A stretch of DNA of 64,000 nucleotides from Prosopocoilus inquinatus (taxonomy: Eukaryota; Arthropoda; Insecta; Coleoptera; Lucanidae). The stretch is from contig JAYKNF010000013.1 of NCBI GenBank assembly GCA_036172665.1, forward strand, positions 2,232,001 through 2,296,000. The letters are read 5' to 3'. The notes beneath the pieces were generated by a model. It was not told the DNA's origin and did no database searches. It worked only from the letters and a program-made list of their open reading frames with translations. This document shows, piece by piece, positions 50,901 to 61,236 of this stretch. The stretch's first letter is position 1. Each line of letters begins with the position of its first letter. The translations under genes and the position numbers were made by a program.

Positions 50901-53900
50901 AACCCTGATGTGGGATACGAAATTTTCGGACGCAGCGGAAGCTGGAAATAGTTTTAAACGAAACAGCACGCATTAGCGTTGTTCCTGTGATGTATCTAAT
51001 CGATCCTTACTCATCTCTCATGTTATTTGGCGTTTCGATGGACTCCAGTAACTTTGATGTGAGTTACGAAGTTCTCGGACGCAGCTGAAGCTAGAAATAG
51101 TTTTAAACGAAACAACACGTATTAGCGTTGTTCCTGTGATGTATCTAATCGATCCTTACTTATCTATCAAGTTATTTGACGTTTGGATGGACTCCAGTAA
51201 CTCTGATGTGAGAAACAAAGTTTACGGACGCAGCAGAAGCTGGAAATAGTTTTAAACGAAACAACACGTATTAGCGTTGTTCCTGTGATGTATCTAAACG
51301 ATCCTTACTTATCTAACATGTTATTTGACGTTTGGATGGACTCCAGTAAGTCTGATGTGAGATACAAAGTTTTTGGACGCAGCAGGAGCTGGAAATAGTT
51401 TTAAACGAAACAACACGTATTAGCGTTGTTCCTGTGCTGTATCTAATCGATCCTTACTTATCTGTCATGTTATTTGACGTTTCGATGGACTCCAGTAACT
51501 CTGATGTGAGATACGACGTTTTCGGACGCATCAGAAGCTGGAAATAGTTTTAAACAAAACAACACGCATTAGCGACGTTCCTGTGATGTATCTAATCGAT
51601 CCTTACTCATCTATCATGTTATTTTACGTTTGAATGGACTCCAGTAACTCTGATGTGAGATACAAAGTTTTTGGACGCAGCAGAAGCTGGAGGTAGTTTT
51701 GAACGAAACAACACGTATTAGCGTTGTTCCTGTGATGTATCTAATCGATCCTTACTTAGCTACTATGTTATTTGACGTTTCGATTGACTCCAGTAACTCT
51801 AATGTGAGATACGAAATTTTCGGACGCAGCAGCAGCTGGAAATAGTTTTAAACGAAACAACACGTATTAGCGTTGTTCCTGTGATGTATCTAAACGATCC
51901 TTACTTATCTAACATGTTATTTGACGTTTGGATGGACTCCAGTAAGTCTGATGTGAGATACAAAGTTTTTGGACGCAGCAGGAGCTGGAAATAGTTTTAA
52001 ACGAAACAACACGTATTGGCTTTGTTCCTGTGCTGTATCTAATCGATCCTTACTTATCTATCATGTTATTTGACGTTTCGATGGACTCCAGTAACTCTGA
52101 TGTGAGATACGACGTTCTCGGACGCAGCTGAAGCTGGAAATAGTTTTAAACGAAACAACACGCATTACCGTTGTTCCTGTGATGTATCTAATCGATCCTT
52201 ACTCATCTATCATGTTATTTGACGTTTCGATGGACTCCAGTAACTTTGATGTGAGATACGAAGTTCTCGGATGCAGCTGAAGCTAGAAATGGTTTTAAAC
52301 GAAACAACACGCATTAGCGTTGTTCCTGTGATGTATCTAATCGATCCTTACTCATCTATCATGTTACTTGGCGTTTCGATGGACTCCAGTAACTTTGATG
52401 TGAGATACGAAGTTCTCGGACGCAGCTGAAGCTAGAAATAGTTTTAAACGAAACAACACGCATTAGCGTTGTTCCTGTGATGTATCTAATCGATCCTTAC
52501 TCATCTATCAAGTTATTTGACGTATGGATGGACTCCAGTAACTCTGATATGAGATGCAAAGTTTACGGACGCAGCAGAAGCTGGAAATAGTTTTGAACGA
52601 AACAACACGTATTAGCGTTGTTCCTGTGATGTATCTAATCGATCCTTACTTATCTACTATGTTCGTTGACGTTTCGATGGACTCCAGTAACTATGATGTG
52701 AGATACGAAATTTCCGGACGCAGCAGAAGCTGGAAATAGTTTTAAACGAAACAACACACATTAGCGTTGTTCCTGTGATGTATCTAATCGATCCTTACTT
52801 ATCTATCATGTTATTTGACGTTTGGATATACTCCAGTAACCCTGATGTGAGATACGAAATTTTCGGACGCAGCGGAAGCTGGAAATAGTTTTAAACGAAA
52901 CAACACGCATTAGCGTTGTTCCTGTGATGTATCTAATCGATCCTTACTCATCTCTCATGTTATTTGGCGTTTCGATGGACTCCAGTAACTTTGATGTGAG
53001 TTACGAAGTTCTCGGACGCAGCTGAAGCTAGAAATAGTTTTAAACGAAACAACACGTATTAGCGTTGTTCCTGTGATGTATCTAATCGATCCTTACTCAT
53101 CTATCAAGTTATTTGACGTTTGGATGGACTCCAGTAACTCTGATGTGAGAAACAAAGTTTACAGACGCAGCAGAAGCTGGAAATAGTTTTAAACGAAACA
53201 ACATGTATTAGCGTTGTTCCTGTGCTGTATCTAATCGATCCTTACTTATCTATCATGTTATTTGACGTTTCGATGGACTCCAGTAACTTTGATGTGAGAT
53301 ACGACGTTTTCGGACGCAGCAGAAGCTGGAAATAGTTTTAAACGAAACAACACGCATTAGCGATGTTCCTGTGATGTATCTAATCGATCCTTACTCATCT
53401 ATCATGTTATTTTACGTTTGGATGGACTCCAGTAACTCTGATGTGAGATACAAAGTTTTTGGACGCAGCAGAAGCTGGAAATAGTTTTAAACGAAACAAT
53501 ACGTATTAGCGTTGTTCCTGTGCTGTATCTAATCGATCCTTACTTATCTATCATGTTATTTGACGTTTCGATGGACTCCAGTAACTCTGATGTGAGATAC
53601 GACGTTCTCGGACGCAGCTGAAGCTGGAAATAGTTTTAAACGAAACGACACGCATTAGCGTTGTTCCTGTGATGTATCTAATCGATCCTTACTCATCTAT
53701 CATGTTATTTGACGTTTCGATGGACTCCAGTAACTTTGATGTGAGATACGAAGTTCTCGGACGCAGCTGAAGCAAGAAATAGTTTTAAACGAAACAACAC
53801 GCATTAGCGTTGTTCCTGTGATGTATCTAATCGATCCTTACTCATCTATCATGTTACTTGGCGTTTCGATGGACTCCAGTAACTTTGATGTGAGATACGA

Positions 53901-56900
53901 AGTTCTCGGACGCAGCTGAAGCTAGAAATAGTTTTAAACGAAACAACACGCATTAGCGTTGTTCCTGTGATGTATCTAATCGATCCTTACTCATCTCTCA
54001 TGTTATTTGGCGTTTCGATGGACTCCAGTAACTTTGATGTGAGTTACGAAGTTCTCGGACGCAGCTGAAGCTAGAAATAGTTTTAAAGGAAACAACACGC
54101 ATTAGCGTTGTTCCTGTGATGTATCTAATCGATCCTTACTCATCTATCATGTTATTTGGCGTTTCGATGGACTCCAGTAACTTTGATGTGAGATACGATG
54201 TTCTCGGACGCAGCTGAAGCTAGAAATAGTTTTAAAGGAAACAACACGCATTAGCGTTGTTCCTGTGATGTATCTAATCAATCCTTACTCATCTATCATG
54301 TTATTTGGCGTTTCGATGGACTCCAGTAACTTTGATGTGAGATACGAAGTTCTCGGACGCAGCTGAAGCTAGAAATAGTTTTAAACGAAACAACACGCAT
54401 TAGCGATGTTCCTGTGATGTATCTAATCGATCCTTACTCATCTATCATGTTATTTTACGTTTGGATGGACTCCAGTAACTCTGATGTGAGATACAAAGTT
54501 TTTGGACGCAGCAGAAGCTGGAAATAGTTTTAAACGAAACAATACGTATTAGCGTTGTTCCTGTGCTGTATCTAATCGATCCTTACTTATCTATCATGTT
54601 ATTTGACGTTTCGATGGACTCCAGTAACTCTGATGTGAGATACGACGTTCTCGGACGCAGCTGAAGCTGGAAATAGTTTTAAACGAAACAACATGCATTA
54701 GCGTTGTTCCTGTGATGTATCTAATCGATCCTTACTCATCTATCATGTTACTTGGCGTTTCGATGGACTCCAGTAACTTTGATGTGAGATACGAAGTTCT
54801 CGGACGCAGCTGAAGCTAGAAATAGTTTTAAACGAAACAACACGTATTAGCGTTGTTCCTGTGATGTATCTAATCGATCCTTACTCATCTATCAAGTTAT
54901 TTGACGTTTGGATGGACTCCAGTAACTCTGATGTGAGAAACAAAGTTTACGGACGCAGCAGAAGCTGGAAATAGTTTTGAACGAAACAACACGTATTAGC
55001 GTTGTTCCTGTGATGTATCTAATCGATCCTTACTCATCTATCAAGTTATTTGACGTTTGGATGGACTCCAGTAACTCTGATGTGAGAAACAAAGTTTACA
55101 GACGCAGCAGAAGCTGGAAATAGTTTTGAACGAAACAACACGTATTAGCGTTGTTCCTGTGATGTATCTAATCGATCCTTACTTATCTACTATGTTCGTT
55201 GACGTTTCGATGGACTCCAGTAACTATGATGTGAGATACGAAATTTCCGGACGCAGCAGAAGCTGGAAATAGTTTTAAACGAAACAACACACATTAGCGT
55301 TGTTCCTGTGATGTATCTAATCGATCCTTACTTATCTATCATGTTATTTGACGTTTGGATATACTCCAGTAACCCTGATGTGAGATACGAAATTTTCGGA
55401 CGCAGCGGAAGCTGGAAATAGTTTTAAACGAAACAACACGCATTAGCGTTGTTCCTGTGATGTATCTAATCGATCCTTACTCATCTCTCATGTTATTTGG
55501 CGTTTCGATGGACTCCAGTAACTTTGATGTGAGTTACGAAGTTCTCGGACGCAGCTGAAGCTAGAAATAATTTTAAACGAAACAACACGTATTAGCGTTG
55601 TTCCTGTGATGTATCTAATCGATCCTTACTCATCTATCAAGTTATTTGACGTTTGGATGGACTCCAGTAACTCTGATGTGAGAAACAAAGTTTACGGACG
55701 CAGCAGAAGCTGGAAATAGTTTTGAACGAAACAACACGTATTAGCGTTGTTCCTGTGATGTATCTAATCGATCCTTACTTATCTACTATGTTATTTGACG
55801 TTTCGATGGACTCCAGTAACTATGATGTGAGATACGAAATTTCCGGACGCAGCAGAAGCTGGAAATAGTTTTAAACGAAACAACACGCATTAGCGTTGTT
55901 CCTGTGATGTATCTAATCGATCCTTACTCATCTCTCATGTTATTTGACGTTTCGATGGACTCCAGTAACTTTGATGTGAGATACGAAGTTCTCGGACGCA
56001 GCTGAAGCTAGAAATAGTTTTAAAGGAAACAACACGCATTAGCGTTGTTCCTGTGATGTATCTAATCGATCCTTACTCATCTATCATGTTACTTGGCGTT
56101 TCGATGGACTCCAGTAACTTTGATGTGAGATACGAAGTTCTCGGACGCAGCTGAAGCTAGAAATAGTTTTAAACGAAACAACACGTATTAGCGTTGTTCC
56201 TGTGATGTATCTAATCGATCCTTACTCATCTATCATGTTATTTGACGTTTCGATGGACTCCAGTAACTTTGATGTGAGATACGAAGTTCTCGGACGCAGC
56301 TGAAGCTAGAAATAGTTTTAAACGAAACAACACGTATTAGCGTTGTTCCTGTGATGTATCTAATCGATCCTTACTCATCTATCATGTTATTTGACGTTTC
56401 GATGGACTCCAGTAACTTTGATGTGAGATACGAAGTTCTCGGACGCAGCTGAAGCTAGAAATAGTTTTAAACGAAACAACACGCATTAGCGTTGTTCCTG
56501 TGATGTATCTAATCGATCCTTACTCATCTATCATGTTACTTGGCGTTTCGATGGACTCCAGTAACTTTGATGTGAGATACGAAGTTCTCGGACGCAGCTG
56601 AAGCTAGAAATAGTTTTAAACGAAACAACACGCATTAGCGTTGTTCCTGTGATGTATCTAATCAATCCTTACTCATCTATCATGTTATTTGGCGTTTCGA
56701 TGGACTCCAGTAACTTTGATGTGAGATACGATGTTCTCGGACGCAGCTGAAGCTAGAAATAATTTTAAAGGAAACAACACGCATTAGCGTTGTTCCTGTG
56801 ATGTATCTAATCAATCCTTACTCATCTATCATGTTATTTGGCGTTTCGATGGACTCCAGTAACTTTGATGTGAGATACGAAGTTCTCGGACGCAGCTGAA

Positions 56901-57213
56901 GCTAGAAATAGTTTTAAAGGAAACAACACGCATTAGCGTTGTTCCTGTGATGTATCTAATCGATCCTTACCCATCTATCATGTTACTTGGCGTTTCGATG
57001 GACTCCAGTAACTTTGATGTGAGATACGAAGTTCTCGGACGCAGCTGAAGCTAGAAATAGTTTTAAACGAAACAAGACGCATTAGCGTTGTTCCTGTGAT
57101 GTATCTAATCGATCCTTACTCATCTACCATGTTATTTCGCGTTTCGATAGACTCCAGTAACTTTGATGTGAGATACGAAGTTCTCGGACGCAGCTGAAGC
57201 TAGAAATAGTTTT
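47976..57213 (+). repeat. Mixed-type block with short local repeats
   Basis: 62 monomers (F, G, H, I, K, L, M, N with islands of B, C, D, E). Local repeats: the AACAAGACG form of G at 48125 and 49317; an L-I-F-K run with GTTCGTTGACG and GGATATACTCC at 52595 and 55128 (17 monomers apart); and a D-C pair with AACAATACG at 53340 and 54383 (7 apart). The stretch 49764-51104 pairs with 57661-59001 at 53 monomers. Private damage includes GATATGAGATGC at 52549-52560, which creates an ATG at 52554. I see no gene and no non-satellite sequence. Confidence 0.7.
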
Positions 57214-58107
57214 AAACGAAACAACACGTATTAGCGTTGTTCCTGTGATGTATCTAATCGATCCTTACTCATCTATCATGTTATTTGACGTTTCGATGGA
57301 CTCCAGTAACTTTGATGTGAGATACGAAGTTCTCGGACGCAGCTGAAGCTAGAAATAGTTTTAAACGAAACAACACGCATTAGCGTTGTTCCTGTGATGT
57401 ATCTAATCGATCCTTACTCATCTATCATGTTACTTGGCGTTTCGATGGACTCCAGTAACTTTGATGTGAGATACGAAGTTCTCGGACGCAGCTGAAGCTA
57501 GAAATAGTTTTAAACGAAACAACACGTATTAGCGTTGTTCCTGTGATGTATCTAATCGATCCTTACTCATCTATCATGTTATTTGACGTTTCGATGGACT
57601 CCAGTAACTTTGATGTGAGATACGAAGTTCTCGGACGCAGCTGAAGCTAGAAATAGTTTTAAACGAAACAACACGCATTAGCGTTGTTCCTGTGATGTAT
57701 CTAATCGATCCTTACTCATCTATCATGTTACTTGGCGTTTCGATGGACTCCAGTAACTTTGATGTGAGATACGAAGTTCTCGGACGCAGCTGAAGCTAGA
57801 AATAGTTTTAAACGAAACAACACGTATTAGCGTTGTTCCTGTGATGTATCTAATCGATCCTTACTCATCTATCATGTTATTTGACGTTTCGATGGACTCC
57901 AGTAACTTTGATGTGAGATACGAAGTTCTCGGACGCAGCTGAAGCTAGAAATGGTTTTAAACGAAACAACACGCATTAGCGTTGTTCCTGTGATGTATCT
58001 AATCGATCCTTACTCATCTATCATGTTACTTGGCGTTTCGATGGACTCCAGTAACTTTGATGTGAGATACGAAGTTCTCGGACGCAGCTGAAGCTAGAAA
58101 TAGTTTT
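57214..58107 (+). repeat. Dimeric patch: three N-M dimers (298 bp period)
   Basis: N (GTATTAG, TTATTTGACG, AACTTTG) and M (GCATTAG, GTTACTTGGCG, AACTTTG) alternate at 57214, 57363, 57512, 57661, 57810 and 57959. The three N copies look identical except for GAAATGG at the end of the third, and the M copies look identical. M and N differ from each other at only a few sites. A looser N-M mix occurs at 49466-50210 and 56022-56617. The following single monomer, 58108-58256, is an F/L chimera with CTCCCGTAAC. Confidence 0.8.
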
Positions 58108-58256
58108 AAACGAAACAACACGTATTAGCGTTGTTCCTGTGATGTATCTAATCGATCCTTACTCATCTCTCATGTTATTTGGCGTTTCGATGGACTCCCG
58201 TAACTATGATGTGAGATACGAAATTTCCAGACGCAGCAGAAGCTGGAAATAGTTTT

Positions 58257-61236
58257 AAACGAAACAACACGCATTAGCGTTGTTCCTGTGATGTATCTAA
58301 TCGATCCTTACTTATCTATCATGTTATTTGACGTTTGGATGGACTCCAGTAACCCTGATGTGAGATACGAAATTTTCGGACGCAGCGGAAGCTGGAAATA
58401 GTTTTAAACGAAACAACACGCATTAGCGTTGTTCCTGTGATGTATCTAATCGATCCTTACTTATCTACCATGTTATTTGACGTTTGGATGGACTCCAGTA
58501 ACCCTGATGTGAGATACGAAATTTTCGGACGCAGCTGAAGCTAGAAATAGTTTTAAACGAAACAACACGTATTAGCGTTGTTCCTGTGATGTATCTAATC
58601 GATCCTTACTCATCTATCATGTTATTTGACGTTTCGATGGACTCCAGTAACTATGATGTGAGATACGAAATTTCCGGACGCAGCAGAAGCTGGAAATAGT
58701 TTTAAACGAAACAACACGCATTAGCGTTGTTCCTGTGATGTATCTAATCGATCCTTACTTATCTATCATGTTATTTGACGTTTGGATGGACTCCAGTAAC
58801 CCTGATGTGAGATACGAAATTTTCGGACGCAGCGGAAGCTGGAAATAGTTTTAAACGAAACAACACGCATTAGCGTTGTTCCTGTGATGTATCTAATCGA
58901 TCCTTACTCATCTCTCATGTTATTTGGCGTTTCGATGGACTCCAGTAACTTTGATGTGAGTTACGAAGTTCTCGGACGCAGCTGAAGCTAGAAATAGTTT
59001 TAAACGAAACAACACGTATTAGCGTTGTTCCTGTGATGTATCTAATCGATCCTTACTTAGCTACTATGTTATTTGACGTTTCGATGGACTCCAGTAACTC
59101 TAATGTGAGATACGAAATTTTCGGACTCAGCAGCAGCTGGAAATAGTTTTGAACGAAACAACACGTATTAGCGTTGTTCCTGTGATGTATCTAATCGATC
59201 CTTACTCATCTATCAAGTTATTTGACGTTTGGATGGACTCCAGTAACTCTGATGTGAGATACAAAGTTTTTGGACGCAGCAGAAGCTGGAAATAGTTTTG
59301 AACGAAACAACACGTATTAGCGTTGTTCCTGTGATGTATCTAATCGATCCTTACTCATCTATCATGTTATTTGACGTTTGGACGGACTCCAGTAACTCTG
59401 ATGTGAGATACAAAGTTCTCGGACGCAGCAGAAGCTGGAAATAGTTTTGAACGAAACAACACGTATTAGCGTTGTTCCTGTGATGTATCTAAACGATCCT
59501 TACTTATCTAACATGTTATTTGACGTTTGGATGGACTCCAGTAAGTCTGATGTGAGATACAAAGTTTTTGGACGCAGCAGGAGCTGGAAATAGTTTTAAA
59601 CGAAACAACACGTATTAGCGTTGTTCCTGTGCTGTATCTAATCGATCCTTACTTATCTATCATGTTATATGTCGTTTCGATGGACTCCAGTAACTCTGAT
59701 GTGAGATACGACGTTTTCGGACGCAGCAGAAGCTGGAAATAGTTTTAAACGAAACAACACGTATTAGCGTTGTTCCTGTGATGTATCTAATCGATCCTTT
59801 CTCATCTATTATGTTATTTGACGTTTGGATGGACACCAGTAACTCTGATGTGAGATACGAAGTTCTCGGACGCAGCAGAAGCTGGAAATAGTTTTAAACG
59901 AAACAACACGCATTAGCGTTGTTCCTGTGATGTATCTAATCGATCCTTACTCATCTATCATGTTATTTGGCGTTTCGATGGACTCCAGTAACTTTGATGT
60001 GAGATACGAAGTTCTCGGACGCAGCTGAAGCTGGAAATAGTTTTAAACGAAACAACACGTATTAGCGTTGTTCCTGTGATGTATCTAATCGATCCTTACT
60101 TAGCTACTATGTTATTTGACGTTTCGATGGACTCCAGTAACTCTAATGTGAGATACGAAATTTTCGGACGCAGCAGCAGCTGGAAATAGTTTTAAACGAA
60201 ACAACACATATTAGCGTTGTTCCTGTGATGTATCTAATCGATCCTTACTCATCTCTCATGTTATTTGACGTTTGGACGGACTCCAGTAACTCTGATGTGA
60301 GATACAAATTTCTCGGACGCAGCAGAAGCTGGAAATAGTTTTGAACGAAACAACACGTATTAGCGTTGTTCCTGTGATGTATCTAAACGATCCTTATTTA
60401 TCTAACATGTTATTTGACGTTTGGATGGACTCCAGTAAGTCTGATGTGAGATACAAAGTTTTTGGACGCAGCAGGAGCTGGAAATAGTTTTAAACGAAAC
60501 AACACGTATTAGCGTTGTTCCTGTACTGTATCTAATCGATCCTTACTTATCTATCATGTTATTTGACGTTTCGATGGACTCCAGTAACTCTGATGTGAGA
60601 TACGACGTTTTCGGACGCAGCAGAATCTGGAAATAGTTTTAAACGAAACAACACGCATTAGCGATGTTCCTGTGATGTATCTAATCGATCCTTACTCATC
60701 TATCATGTTATTTTACGTTTGGATGGACTCCAGTAACTCTGATGTGAGATACAAAGTTTTTGGACGCAGCAGAAGCTGGAAATAGTTTTGAACGATACAA
60801 CACGTATTAGCGTTGTTCCTGTGATGTATCTAATCGATCCTTACTTAGCTACTATGTTATTTGACGTTTCGATGGACTCCAGTAACTCTAATGTGAGATA
60901 CGAAATTTTCGGACGCAGCAGCAGCTGGAAATAGTTTTAAACGAAACAACACATATTAGCGTTGTTCCTGTGATGTATCTAATCGATCCTTTCTCATCTA
61001 TCATGTTATTTGACGTTTGGACGGACTCCAGTAACTCTGATGTGAGATACAAAGTTCTCGGACGCAGCAGAAGCTGGAAACAGTTTTGAACGAAACAACA
61101 CGTATTAGCGTTGTTCCTGTGATGTATCTAAACGATCCTTACTTATCTAACATATTATATGACGTTTGGATGGACTCCAGTAAGTCTGATGTGAGATACA
61201 AAGTTTTTTGACGCAGCAGCAGCTGGAAATAGTTTT
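58257..61236 (+). repeat. 20-monomer HOR, copy 1 (2,980 bp)
   Basis: It begins with two I monomers, an L-like, an I and an F, then returns to A-E types like those at the left end of the window. Markers are CTACCATG, TTCGGACTCAGC (59121 line), GTTATATGTCG, CCTTTCTCATCTATT with GGACACCAG (59801), ACAAATTTCTCGG, CTGTACTGTATC, CAGAATCTGG, GAACGATAC and CATATTATATGACG. The first five monomers also match 50360-51104, so the right end was assembled from an older interior piece joined to A-E types. Confidence 0.88.

Noticed and set aside
52554..52739. 61-codon open frame starting ATG
   Set aside because: A chance substitution (GAGATAC to GAGATGC) makes an ATG in a frame that is open for about one monomer in many copies. 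It ends at the GAAATAG shared by the array. This is satellite sequence, not a gene.
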